A stretch of 62,500 nt of DNA from Chromera velia (GCA_018398765.1 JAHBMJ010000112.1:1-62500); one strand, 5' to 3'. Counted from the stretch's first letter, positions 47,790 through 59,032 are shown. Made by a program: numbers and translations. The notes: generated from the sequence alone by a model not told the origin.

Positions 47790-49744
47790 GAGAACGAAAT
47801 GGGATGACAAAGTCAATTCCAAGAATCAATCCTATACGTCAACCAGGGGAGGGAGCCGCAGATTGAACAAACATTTATTTCCACTGTATTTCCCTCCCTC
47901 CTCTCACCTTTCGCGCCCTTTTGTTGAGCCACGAACGTTTTCCGTTTCCATGTCCATCACCCTGCTCGTCTCCCTCCTCCTCGTCCTCTTCATCCGACGA
48001 ATCCTCCTCCCATTCTCCTTCACTCTCATCCTCATCCTCCCCCCCCACCCCCAAAGACCCGACCCCATAATTCGCACCCTCAGGTTGTCGATCTGCCGCC
48101 TCTTCTCCCCCCTCCTCTTGCAGCAGGTTGGACAGAATGTACGCGTCTACTGCGCCCTGCTTCGGTGTCAGCCTGCATGAACAATCCCCCCGGGAAGAAT
48201 GTACGAGGGTGAGGTACGAGAACATCGAGGAGGTGGGAGGGAGAAAGAATTTTAGTTAGCTGCAAGGTACTGAATGTACTAGCAAGACACACAGATATAT
48301 CTCGTGCACTTTGTTTGTTCTCCAGATCTTGGAGACGAACAGACAAACCCACACTGCAGTCAGTTTGTGACTGACTTTTCATTCACCCGATAAAGCTGCC
48401 AAACAACGATTCCAGCTGCGATGACAAGACAGGGCGCGATCAAGCGCATGATCCACGCAGTCACGCGAGTGGACAGAGCCCAATGGTCGTGTTCCCCCCA
48501 GCCTTTTGAAACTTTTTGCCCGTTGCTCTCCTGTGCGCAGATGGCTGCAATCAGCCCCAGCAGCACCAACAGCGTGGGGACAAAAGCCTGCCCTGGAGGG
48601 ACGAAGACAGCCCTCGAGACCTGGAGCTGCTTCTTGGCAAGGTAGTCCGAGAAGGAAAACCTGCAGGCAGGCCGTTTTACAGAAGGCGCACTGTTTGTAT
48701 CTATACCCGTGCAATGATCTCTTGAATACCCCTGCACCAATTCAACTCAGATTGCCCAAGGTAGAGAAAATGCGAGAAAGCACCCAACCAGAATCCCACC
48801 TCATTCAATAATTCAACCGTGGGGGCGTTTCCTCGTGGGGGCGTAGACTGGAGACAGAAAAGGATCAAAGCATTTGCATTCCAAGGCACTCACCCACCTG
48901 TTGGGATTCTCTACGGGAGGAATAAAGACGCTCTCCCCGTAGAGGAGACGCTGCCGACGCCCCCAGCGACGTAGCTGGAGTGCTGCCCATTTTTGATCGG
49001 GGCCCTTCATCCTTTCCCTCTCCCGAGCGAGCCCCACCAGCTCCACCGGAGTGACGGCCTCGCAGAAAGCCCACGATTCGCACTCGATATCGACATTCAG
49101 CAGCAAGATGTTCAGGGTCACCTGCAAACACAAAGAAACGGACAGCCGTGAGATACGTCTACGCAAGCGTGGCGAAGATCTGCCACGACTGTGCTTCAGG
49201 AGACCAACATGTTGGCATCATACCTATGGAGTCAACACATTCACGTGCATGTTTGGTATGCAATACCTGCAGGGGGTCGTTTCTGGCAGTGACTTGCTGC
49301 TTGACCACTTGTCTAGCTTTCACGATAGTTTACAGGAGGTCGAAATTAATATCTCTTGCGCTCATTCAGCTCGGTGGCATGGATCAGTACTCTCATGCAT
49401 TTCTGAAACAGGCGCCAAAATTTCTAATCAACATGCAGACTGACAACGAAGCACGAAATGACGGCGAAGAGAAACCAATTGGACCCCTGCACCGTCGCGT
49501 TCAGAGCTCTGCGGGCAAGCTCCTGACTACCCTCGTTTGATGACAGACTCGCAAAGGCACTTGTCAGGTGGGGCAGGACGCCTGTGTAGATCAGACTGTT
49601 GACACAGATGAGGGTGACAACTGTCAGAAGGATCTTCCGTGTCACCCTTTGAAAGACTGCATTTCGGTAGGGAGCCGTGCCAGAAAGTGCCCAGCGCGCC
49701 TTTCTGTTTCGTGAGGGCGCGAGCACACCAAGATCGGACCACAT
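40500..49744 (-). CDS. Large polytopic membrane protein with acidic loop and coiled-coil C-terminus
   Basis: I do not recognise the family. Phase-consistent exons are 49744-49445, 49121-48894, 48847-48800, 48731-48376, 48172-47908, 47617-47558, 47124-46735, 46695-46600, 46503-46417 and 46226-45986. After a poorly resolved stretch with an exon ending at 45386, they continue 45144-45056, 44556-44470, 43942-43855, 43560-43516, 43341-43262, 43231-43088, 42889-42766, 42384-42238, 41985-41926, 41801-41719 and 41387-41066. A last exon 40580-40500 is the best guess for the C-terminus. The product is about 1150 residues. At least six membrane helices are visible: two in the first two exons (VTLICVNSLIYTGVL and FLFAVISCFVV), two in the fourth, and two at 45144-44470. 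Between helices 4 and 5 lies a long loop with an Asp/Glu run and basic patches. The C-terminal third is charged, helical and ends with a poly-Ser run. A channel or transporter-like role is possible but unproven. Confidence 0.68.
40602..40682. repeat. CA, GA and GAAA microsatellites in the last intron
   Basis: CA, then GA, then GAAA units in tandem, in the proposed last intron of the membrane-protein gene. The GA block at 41534-41570 and GGAA block at 41616-41645 lie in the intron before it. Confidence 0.9.
44641..44676. repeat. GA microsatellite in an intron
   Basis: Near-pure GA in the intron between membrane-protein exons 45144-45056 and 44556-44470. Confidence 0.9.
47734..47790. repeat. 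CA then GA compound microsatellite in an intron
   Basis: CA repeats then GA repeats, in the intron between membrane-protein exons 48172-47908 and 47617-47558. A TGCC run precedes it at 47676-47700. Confidence 0.9.
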
Positions 49745-50366
49745 AGCGAAGTAAGGGCAACCCACAGGCAGATCACCTGCTGGGCGGGAAGACTAATAAT
49801 CTGTATCTGTGGATATGTCGGTATGCGCGATTGTTTTCCTGCGATTAATCGAGTTTTCCATCAAGCCAGCAAACTGTCCTGCCAGTATACCGTCAGTTGA
49901 CGCACCAGTCTGTACACAGATCAATCACGCCCTAGCTCTACTCAGATCATGCCTAGCTATATATATAGCCACGATCTGACATGATGATGCATGCAGACGT
50001 GCGATCGATCGTCTTACCTTGCGTCGGAATGCGTCGGACCATGTCGGACCCGACCGATACATGCATGGGCCGCTGGCCGCGCGAGCAGAACCGAGCTAAG
50101 TTTAGCGGTGACTTCGACATCGGATTGCGGGACCAGCTGGAAGCTGACTGATGCTGACTGACTGTCAACCATTGTCAACCATTGACTGCATTGAACTCTG
50201 AACAAAGAAACTGCTACTGACACAGACGCGTGTAGCCAACATAATCTGTTCGAGAGGATGGTTTGAAATCGGTCACGGCATCTTCCAGTTTGTAAAGCAT
50301 CAAGAGAGCAACACCAATTAAGAGCACTTTGCCGTCTCACCTTCGTTGAGTGAGCAAAACGAAAAG
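49745..50366. promoter_or_regulatory. Bidirectional promoter region between the membrane protein (-) and C1D homologue (+)
   Basis: 622 bases separate two divergent ATG codons. The central part, 49975-50110, is rich in palindromic motifs: TGCATGCA, CGATCGATCG, repeated GTCGGACC-type elements, ATGCATGG and GGCCGCTGGCC. No TATA-like element is evident at a convincing position. Confidence 0.5.
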
Positions 50367-52004
50367 ATGACAGTCGATTCTGCCCGCGCGAAGCTGCAGG
50401 AGTTCTCTTCTTCGCTGAGAGAAGCCTGTGAGGTGCTTGAACCTGTTCTGCTTCTCTCGCCGTCCCAGTTCAAGGAAGAATACCAAAGCTTGAACGGTGC
50501 GTGGGAGTGGTTCCGTGAAATGGTGTCTCTGCGCCGGCTTTCTCGTTTTTGCTTATTTTCTGGTGTTTTCTCTCTATGATGTTTGCAGCCGAACAGAAAA
50601 TGAAGATCGACAGCACACTTGCCATCGTGGCCTCTGGACTCTTCTTCAGTCAGTTTGTTCGTCGCACAATATAGACTCCAGGGTGCTCTCCATCTTCTAC
50701 TTCGGGATTGTTTTCTGTCAGCTGTTCCCAACTTCACTTTGGTGAACGAGTCGGGCATTTCGGAGAGCCGGGGCTGTTCTCTGTCTCCGTCTGTCCCCAC
50801 CTAGCTGTTTCGGTGGCTTGTCCTGACATGATGACTGTTTTAAGGCTTAATCTTTTCTCACAGTCGTGAATTCGGCTGCTGGTGACAACTTCTGAGACAT
50901 TCCTGACAGGACGAAAAACTGCTGCGTGTCAGAGACGGAGGCAAAGAGTGACCTCTCCTCCTTTCATTTCACAACCCCCCACTAGCTGCTTTCTGTCTCA
51001 GCACCCCGTTCCCCCCCTCTTCCTGTTGAGGTTGCTTGCAGTGGCTTTGAGAACTCAGGGCGTCGACTCGAAGAACCACCCCGTGATGAAGGAAATCGTC
51101 AGTGGCGCAATGAGAAGAGAAGAGGGACAGGGGGGAAAGATGACGTCTCAGGGTTCGATCGAAACAGACTGACTGTGTTGTGGGCATTGAAAGTATCGCG
51201 AATGCAATGGTGGAAAACTGAATCATGGAGGGGTGTTTGTTTCAGTTTAGTTTCTTTTTGGAAGTCCTCAAACGGCCTTGTCATGCTTTCAACGATCCAA
51301 ATTTGACTTGCTTTGACTGCCCTTCTTTGAGAGGATGCCGGTCTTTCTTTCTCTTTCTCTTTCTCTCCTCCTTCCCTACAGGAGCGGGTGAAGGTGTACT
51401 CGAAAAAGGTCAACGACCACCTGAGCGGGGGCGGAGAAGTGCAGGAAAAGGACAAGGCAAAGGCTCAGCCAAAGAAGAGGGGCGGTCGGCCCTCGAGACT
51501 GTCCGGTGGGTGCGTGGGGAGGCGGGGGGGCTTGGTGTCAGGTGGCTGGCTGGGTGCATGGGAGGTTCGCTTCGTGTACTTACTTGCAAGAGATACTCCG
51601 GGGGGGTGATTTGAAAGGGAATGGACAAGGGGGCAGGAGGATGTTGATTCCGTTTGGGTCCCATCAGGTCCACTCTCGTAGTCTCCTCCTTCTCTTCTTT
51701 TTCCTTTTCCTTTTCATTGTCGCCTCCTCGCAAAATCTCCCCCCCTCACTTCCCAGCGAGGTGCAGCGGACGCCCAAATGCAACAACGAACGTGAAGCCA
51801 GAATGCCTAGAAGATCAGAAAAATGAATGAGTCAGTCGAGTCTTCACTGCCCTCAGCTTGAACATCCCATTCCTTCCACCTTTCTTTCTCTCTGTCTCTG
51901 TCTGATTTTCTTTCTGCAGTGGACTCAGATGCTGCGTACAGAATTGTCAAGTTTCATACGGGGACGCCGAAAACGGACACGGAAGCCCGAGCAGGTCCGT
52001 CAGT

Positions 52005-52073
<69 letters not shown>

Positions 52074-52133
52074 TGTGTGTGTCTGTGTGTGTCTGTGTGT
52101 GTGTGTGTCTGTGTGTGTGTGTGTGTGTGCGCG

Positions 52134-52171
<38 letters not shown>

Positions 52172-53348
52172 TGTGTGTCTGTGTGTCTGTGTGTGTGTCG
52201 GTGTGTGAGAGAGAGAGAGAGGGAGGTGATAGGCTTCCATTGGAGTGTATCAGCTGTTCTCAGTATCTTCGGAGGTCGTTTGCTTCTTTTCTTCGTCGAC
52301 AACTTGCTGTGCAGATTCGTCTGTCTCTCTGCCCATGTGCTTTTTTCTATCTTTCTTTCTTTCTTTCTTTTTTTCTTTCTTTCTTTCCTTCTTGTGGAAG
52401 GACTGCTCTGCGCCCCCTTCGTGTTTGTGATATGCGAGTCCGTGTAAATGCGTGCGTTGAGCTAATTGACGCACGGGTTGATTGTCTCCAGTCGCGCTTC
52501 GCCTCTTCCTTTCTTTGTGCGGCTGTGTGTGTGTGTGTGTGTGTGAGGAGGTCTGAGGATGACCAAAAACTAAGACATGCAACCGATGCAGGGCGGGACA
52601 GAATTTCAATTTTGTGCCACCCCCTGAGGATAATTTGGCATGAGGCTGAAGATCCCTCGCACCACCCACAAAAGAGAAGAGAAGAGAAAAACAAACAGCT
52701 GGAAGAGAATGAAAAATTGCCAGCGAGCGTTTTCCCCTCGATGCACTGACCAGAAAGGATGCCCCCCCCATCCGTTAGACAAGTAAGAAGATGCATGTAT
52801 ATATACCCGCAGGTCCAGGTCAGTTCGAAGATAGATCCGAAGAGGAAGAGGAGGAGAACAAAGACGAGCAGATGGGGGGGCAGGAACAGGTCGAGTTTGA
52901 GGACAGCAGTGAGGAAAAGGAAGTGCAGAATGAGAGGGAACCTGCTTTTTCCAGCAGACGCAAGGAAAGCGGGCAATCAAGAGAAACGGAAAGGGGACGT
53001 GCACACTCGAGCAAAAGCAGAGATCCAGCAGCAGTCGAGGGACGAGCCGCTAAAGGCAAAGGCCTTCCAGCAGCAGCCGCTGCGGCGGGGGGTCCCCCCT
53101 TGCCGATGCATTCATCAGCTGAGAGAGACCGAAGGAGGACGAAAGAGAGAGAGGCCAGCGGGCCAAGGAGGGCAACTGCGTCGTCATCTGGGAAAGAAGC
53201 AAAGAAAAACAAGGCGTCGAGCTCCAGTTCCTCAAGGCAGCCCGATGCAAGAGCGCCTGAGAAAGGCAAGAAAAAAGAAAATAAAAGTGGTTCATCAAGC
53301 AGTGCGCGCGGAAAATCACGTCAGGCACCGATTGTCATTGACGACTAA
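50367..53348 (+). CDS. C1D: C1D/Rrp47-family nuclear exosome cofactor with extended tail
   Basis: Six exons, 50367-50496, 50589-50648, 51042-51097, 51382-51505, 51920-51994 and 52813-53348, join in phase to 326 residues. The first half matches the Sas10/C1D domain: LEPVLLLSPSQFKEEYQSLN, then EQKMKIDSTLAIVASGLFFM, ALRTQGVDSKNHPVMKEIERVK and VDSDAAYRIVKF, the last corresponding to the DxxAAxRFVK motif that follows the domain in animal C1D. C1D/Rrp47 binds structured RNA and the exosome nuclease Rrp6 in rRNA and snoRNA processing. The last exon adds about 178 residues not seen in typical short C1D proteins: a Glu/Asp-rich block, then Lys/Arg/Ser/Ala-rich low complexity, ending APIVIDD, which looks like a SUMO-interacting motif. 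The start at 50367 is the first ATG in frame. The intron at 51995-52812 carries a 220-base GT microsatellite. Confidence 0.88.
52003..52220. repeat. GT microsatellite next to a splice donor
   Basis: About 215 bases of GT with TCTG and GCGT interruptions, starting as GTAAGTGTGTG nine bases after the C1D exon 5 donor; the GTAAGT itself could serve as an alternative donor. A short GA run follows. Confidence 0.95.
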
Positions 53349-56207
53349 ACGGTATTGATTGAATAGTACACCAATCCTGTAGGGTTACACAATCACTTTT
53401 TTCAAAATGTTTTGTTACACATTGTTTTGTTACACATTTTAATAGAATTTTGATAAATGAATTAGTACACACTTTAGTGTGCAGTAATTCAAACTATCAC
53501 TTTTAGGAATGTATTAAATACACACCATGTTTCATCTTCGTCTTCTTCTTCTTGTTCAGGACGGTTTGAGCGTACTGCTTTTGGAGCAATGGTGTCGTCA
53601 GCAACGCGACAGGGAGAACTTTTGAACACTGGAGGTAAGGGTAAAAAGAGTAGAGACGGGAGCAGGGAGGGTGCCATGAGAGAAACGGTGGATTTATCTA
53701 GAATTATTGCACATTAATTGTTACACACTTTTATATGTAACAAGGAGGGGGTCAGGGGTAATTGTTACACATTTAACTTTGTGTAACACTACAGAATTGG
53801 TGTATTGAATAACAATCAAATCCATGGAATATCAGTATATTACAGCCAAACATTAAAATTCATATAACAATCATTAAATAATGTATATTAATTTGAATTG
53901 AATTGAGACTATAGAATTAAGATTTTTTTAAATTTTACTATAGATGTAATATTGATTTCTTTGTTTGAAACATAATAGGATAGGATAATGCTTATATATC
54001 TAGCTTTGTATATATATATATATTATATATATATATATATATTTTATATATTAAGCAGGTGATAGTTAGTGCCAGTGATAATGCCACTAGACAGCCTATG
54101 CTAGCCCATACAGTATCTAACATTATTTTAAGTGCGTAATATTACCACGGTGATAATTTTAGCTTGTATATTTTACTTAGTATTTTACTCTAGATAGTGA
54201 AGAAGTAGTGAGTGTTTAAATTTTCAAAATAAAAAGATTTTACTGCTGTATTTTATTGCTTCTAAAATTTATATTGTAAAACTAGTAACTAGGACAGAAG
54301 GAAGAGATGAAAGACGTATAGGCCAGACGCTAGGAACAAACTTTAAGTCAATGCCCCCCCCCAAAACTAGTTATAAATTTATGTTTTATCGAGTATACCG
54401 TCATCGTCTGCAGAGGGTGGGATGTGTATGGGCAAACTTGAAGCTGCAAGGGAAAGTGTGGAGATCTGCGCAGCTTTCTGTGCAAACAAAACTATACATG
54501 TACAGGGGGACGGTCTAGGAGGCGGTCCTTCCTGCCACTAAAAAGTTCCTGCTCTCCTGTATGGGTCAGAGACATGGACAGCAACAGCAGCAGATATCTA
54601 GAAGCTCAAGAGTTGGCACATGGCGAGGGACTGAGGGTGCTAGTGAGGGTGAGGGCCGTGAGGCAGGTAGTCAATCAGCTAAGGAGGGAGAGGAAACCTA
54701 ATAGAGGTTGGGTAGACAGGGTGTATATAGAATAAATTCTCTAGACATACAGCACTGGCCGGGATTTATTTCTACGGTCTGATCTAGCTGACTATGAAGA
54801 CTCAGCGATGCTGCTGATCGGCGTCCACTACATGAAGTAGTATCAGTCTAGTACCTTATTCCATTGCTGTCCTTTGGACCTCTATCTTTCAAGTCTGTCT
54901 TTCTCAATTAGTTGAATCGACTGCTTCTCAGTACATCAGACTGATTGCATGCTTCTGCATATCGCTATTAATTCTGTATAAAATCTCTATACACATGCAA
55001 AGAATTAATTCCTTCAATACAGAGCTCGCGACTGCACATACGGCGCGGCAAGATCTGCGCCACTTTGGTCCCTCAACACTTACACGCACCACTAGAAATG
55101 GATCAATTAGAAAAGAATGAGTACGTGCGATCATAGAAAGAAGCCTGTATGTGCACCTTCTCAAGGTGAATAGAGAAGCTCAAAAAGGGCAAGAAATCTC
55201 AACTTCCAACAAAACCGGACTTGGATAGTACCATCAGGAAAGAGTGTAAGCTTCTCACTCTTAAGTGGCTTATCAGACAGAGCCGTCTGCGATGGCTCGC
55301 AGGCATGTTGCTATCATGTTGCTCGGATGTCCGACTACAAGCTACCAAAGCAGGTACTTTTCGATCATATTGAGGGGAAGAGGTAATGTTAAACACACAT
55401 AAAGCACCATATACATAAGTAATGAGACTAGCAATTATAAATGAGTATGTATGGATATTGTTAGTAAGTTGTTGTGTAAACGTAACTTTAATTAAAATAA
55501 ACTGACAAAAAAGTTAATGATTACTACTGTGTACTACTAGTAGTATTTAGAGTAGTTTACATAATTAAGTTAATTTTTTATTTATGCAGTCATTGCAGTT
55601 GCTTGTATCCAAGCCTGGCAAACCAGTATTATCTAACACACTAGCTAGGTGCGAGTTGTCGAAGTTGCCTGAAAAGTGAAATTGAAGCCCATATAACAAG
55701 GTTCTGCATTTTAGATTAGGTAACCATGAGGAAGCGGCTGAGCTGCGGCTCCCGGCCAGTAAAAAAGTTAGTAAGTGTTGTGTTTCGCCTTCCAGGGCCG
55801 ACGCGCAGGTTGCATTCCCGCCTCAACGCGCCTTGCCGGGCCTGGAGCTTTCTAGGGCCGCGTGATCGACTCGCCCGTCGGACCGCAATTATTTCATCCC
55901 ACCAATGCTCACCTAATCAGAGTTCGATCAATCAGAATAATATTATACTTCTAGCTTTTGTCCTTTCGTTTCATCTGACAGTCCTTGGACTCTGTGTATG
56001 GCCTAGTATGGCCTATGCAGCTTTATGTTCTTATGTAACGCTAGCCACCTTTCTAGCTATACCATTGTTAGCGTCCTCATTGGACATAAGAGTAAGTACT
56101 CTTAGTTGCACTTCCCGATGACTATTTTTATTCTTTTCTCATTATATCAGTGTTGTACAACCAATTTATACAAATTTTTGGTATAGAAAATTAAAATTGA
56201 TAACCAG
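53349..56207. other. AT-rich transposon-rich intergenic region
   Basis: No host gene is supported. TGTTACACA-type motifs recur in both orientations at about 53373-53790. A pure TA tract lies near 54008-54044. LINE remains occupy about 54410-55390. A plus-strand frame of 131 codons at 55726-56121 has no start context or motif and runs into the terminal repeat of the LTR element only by chance. Confidence 0.6.
54410..55390 (+). mobile_element. Decayed LINE C-terminal fragments
   Basis: Three reverse-transcriptase C-terminal signatures survive in different frames on the plus strand: a QTKLYMYR block near 54490, LLYGSETWTATAADI near 54555-54600 (followed by a stop), and near 55280-55385 RLRWLAG then HVARMSDYKLPKQVLFD and EGKR. 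Together these match the usual order at the end of RTE/CR1-type LINE reverse transcriptases, but stops, frameshifts and about 400 bases of unrelated sequence separate them. It looks different from the YIDD-type element at 12.6-15.0 kb. Confidence 0.68.
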
Positions 56208-56434
56208 CGTTGCATTGTGAGGTTGTAGGCATTGTCAGAGCTGCACGTAGTGTGCGCATGTCGAGCGTATGGCGCATATGTATGTGCATGCATGTATTAT
56301 ATTAAATAGTTCGCATGCAATTCAATTCAGAAGTACAGTCTTGCCTGTGTGTAAGACTAAAGAGAAGTATGAACAATGCATGTCCGACTCTCAGATCTTA
56401 TAGCCCCATACGTTAGCAGCGCCATAACTCTATG
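56208..56434 (+). repeat. 5' long terminal repeat
   Basis: 227 bases starting CGTTGCATTGTG and ending AACTCTATG, next to ACCAG. Its partner at 59033 has the same length and differs at 12 positions, all of them transitions. The ends are not the usual TG...CA. Confidence 0.92.
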
Positions 56435-56447
56435 TGGTAGCAGAGCC
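56435..56447 (+). other. Primer-binding site (initiator tRNA-Met type)
   Basis: TGGTAGCAGAGCC lies immediately after the 5' LTR and differs by one base from the common TGGTATCAGAGCC site. The foldback element is inserted within it, so the site is interrupted. Confidence 0.75.
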
Positions 56448-57178
56448 GTAAGGAGGTAATTCCTCTTCTCCTAAGTGAGCGCATTTAGTTCGGTTAGATC
56501 TCTACTACGGAAAGTCTGTCAGTTCAAGGTTCACTTCCAAAGTGCTTCTAGAAGCTTTGCAAGCAACTGTTGTTTACTTAATCCAGGCTATACGCAGCTG
56601 ACTGAATTAATTCCATTTTATTTCTATTTTATTTATTTCTCTTCTAATACAGACTGGCATGGCGGCGCCTCCATGAGCCTGCGTGCGTGTGTTGGTCTCT
56701 GAGCTGCGGGCGTCCCGTACGGCGGCGGTGCGCATTAGTTCGGCTCACCCCGGGATTGGCCGGTCCCGTGGCTCGCCTCACTATGTTATAAGGACAGAGC
56801 GTGTGGGACACACGCTCCAAGGGGCAGGGGCACATAATATAGTGAGGCGAGCCATGGGACCGGCCAATCCCGGGGTGAGCCGAACTAACGCGCACCGCTG
56901 CCGCACGGGACGCCCGCAGCTTAGAGACCAACACACGCACGCAGGCTCATAGAGGCGCCGCCATGCCAGTCTATATTAGAAGAGAAATAAATAAAATAGA
57001 AATAAAATGGAATTAATTCAGTCAGCTGCGTATAACCTAGATTGAGTAAACAACAGTTGCTTGCAAAGCTTCTCGAAGCAGTTTGGAAGTGAACCTTGAA
57101 CTGACAGACTTTCTGTAGTAGAGATCTAACCGAACTAAGTGCGCTCACTTAGGAGAAGAGGAGTTACCTCCTTACATG
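56446..57178. mobile_element. Long-arm foldback transposon (Mutator-like?) nested in the LTR element
   Basis: Two arms of about 345 bases, 56446-56790 and 56834-57178, are inverted copies at roughly 95 per cent identity around a short spacer that itself contains GAGCGTGTG...CACACGCTC. The arms end in GTAAGGAGGTAA. The element is bordered by GTAGCAGAG (56437-56445) and GCAGCAGAG (57179-57187), a 9-base target duplication with one mismatch. Long inverted arms with a 9-base duplication fit Mutator-like elements or foldback derivatives. It encodes no transposase. Confidence 0.85.
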
Positions 57179-57444
57179 GCAGCAGAGTAGGTCGGTCAGG
57201 GACCAATCTATTCTGTTCATGATCAGAGACGAATCTCTGTGTCGTCAAATGGCAGACGGCAGGCATTCTTTCGCACCAGACGACGATCTTCTCTGAGTGC
57301 ATTGAGTCTGTTCGCTTTTCAGAGTTCTTGTAAGTCTTTCTCTTATTGTTGCGATGACGTTGAGGCCACATAGAGAAGTGGGCCCGATTTTCTGTGCAAT
57401 TGCGTTCCTCGTGAAGAGTGTAGAGGAACTGAAGGACGTCTCCG

Positions 57445-58539
57445 TTGCGACCCTGGATGACCGATACGAGTCTGTTTGTCTTCTTCTGTCCGGAGTCGCT
57501 GAAAAAATGTAGCGATGGTTGCCCTTGGGGTCTATGGGCAAGAAAAAATGCAGAGCGAGGAAGGGTTGCAAGCAATCGAAGGACATCATTCAGGAAGGTC
57601 GAGACGAAGAGCCGGAAAAGAAGAAGAAGACGCGTCGTGGTTTGCGTTTTTCGAAGACCCAATGGAGGACCCAGGAATAAGAAGGCCCTCGGACAGACAC
57701 ACAGCAAGAGAGATGGGGGGAAATCGGATAACGACCAGACTGCCTCCCCAGTGAAGCGGAAGGAAGCAGATGGGTTCAAGCCGCACAGACCTTTACACAC
57801 TCCGCATGCGCTTACAGACGACTGGGGACCCCAACGCCCTCAGAGTAATGTTATGGTGAGTGAACCCCAAACAGCAGCAAAGAGCTTCACAGTGACACCG
57901 GGTTTCCAGGGAAGTGACCAAGGAGGAGAGACCCTATTCGTTCAAACTGCAGGGACGACATTTGATTTTCAAGGGTACGGCAATGCAAGAGAATCTGAAT
58001 TCGAAGCAGTATTGCCGGTAGGTCTTTCCGGACACGAGGATGCAGACATGGGAAGCGGAGACAGTCAGTGGGAGATCAGTCAGAAAGCAGCATCCCTTTT
58101 CCCAGAGTCAGCGCCGTTCATTGCCAGAGAAACTGAAGTTACCCCCATGAAGATTGGGAAAATAGAACTGACCCGAAATGCAGGAAAGGCAGAGAGAAAG
58201 AGAGAGAAGCAGAGAGCAAAGAGAGGGGCAAAACAAACGGAAAGACATGCAGCGCTGCTGAACACGATCCGCTCAGCTCGCGCTCAAGATCATGAGATGC
58301 CTCACGGTGGAGTTCCGTATAAAGAGGGATTCAGTGCACAGACACCAGAAGTGGAGAGACGAGTTAGGCCTGTCTGCACTGGAATTCGATCAGGCCTGAC
58401 GGAAAGAGAAAGAGTGCAACTGGTATTCGAACGCCAAGAGCGAGAACATCCTGCTGCCTTAAACATGATAAGGCAGAACATGATGAGGCAACAGCGTTCA
58501 GGTGTGACCGAATGGAAGGGGTACAGCCGACAGTCTTGA
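57445..58539 (+). CDS. Unknown 364-residue protein carried inside the LTR element
   Basis: The only long frame in the internal region, 364 codons. The N-terminal third has a strongly basic run (KSRKRRRRR), the centre is Gly, Gln and acidic, and the last third is helical and Lys/Arg/Glu-rich (KAERKREKQRAKRGAKQ). It has no CCHC knuckle, protease or polymerase motif. Its position fits a Gag-like structural protein of a non-autonomous element, or a captured host sequence. A 221-codon minus-strand frame at 57135-57800 overlaps it and is taken as a shadow. Confidence 0.5.
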   Translation: MRPWMTDTSLFVFFCPESLKKCSDGCPWGLWARKNAERGRVASNRRTSFRKVETKSRKRRRRRVVVCVFRRPNGGPRNKKALGQTHSKRDGGKSDNDQTASPVKRKEADGFKPHRPLHTPHALTDDWGPQRPQSNVMVSEPQTAAKSFTVTPGFQGSDQGGETLFVQTAGTTFDFQGYGNARESEFEAVLPVGLSGHEDADMGSGDSQWEISQKAASLFPESAPFIARETEVTPMKIGKIELTRNAGKAERKREKQRAKRGAKQTERHAALLNTIRSARAQDHEMPHGGVPYKEGFSAQTPEVERRVRPVCTGIRSGLTERERVQLVFERQEREHPAALNMIRQNMMRQQRSGVTEWKGYSRQS

Positions 58540-59019
58540 GATCGGATTGAGGAGACGGTATTCACCCCACTGTAATAGTTCCATTTGCGTGTTCGATCAT
58601 CTGTTCCATGCATGGAGCCTATTTGTTTTTTTTTCAGCTGCGTCTGCCTTTGACTTCATCTACATGGCCGTGCGGACACGGCCTGGAGGAGAGGGGGCAT
58701 GTGTGTAGGTAGGAAAGAGGCAGTGCATCTTTGCCCCTCCACCTGAGCAGAAGTGAAATGCAGGATGGACAAGAAAAAGAGAGATGAGAGCATATGAGAG
58801 AGGAGTCAAAAGACACAAAAAGAAGAGAAGACAGAATATTCCAAATCGCCGGGCAAAAGCTTCAAACATCATCAGACGTCCCGAACCTGGTTCTGACAAT
58901 GCTTTATAGAGACATGCACGTCAAGCCTGATCGCTCTTGTCTTGTGAAATAAACCTTGCAACCCCTGTCTGAGTTTAACAGCTGAGTACATCCATATGAA
59001 AGTGTTGGGACGACATTCT

Positions 59020-59030
59020 GGGGGAGGTGG
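59020..59030 (+). other. Polypurine tract of the LTR element
   Basis: GGGGGAGGTGG two bases before the 3' LTR, in the position used for plus-strand priming. Confidence 0.6.
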
Positions 59031-59032
59031 CA

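Noticed and set aside
55726-56121. 131-codon plus-strand frame
   Set aside because: It sits in an AT-rich transposon region with no conserved motif or start context and ends before the LTR.
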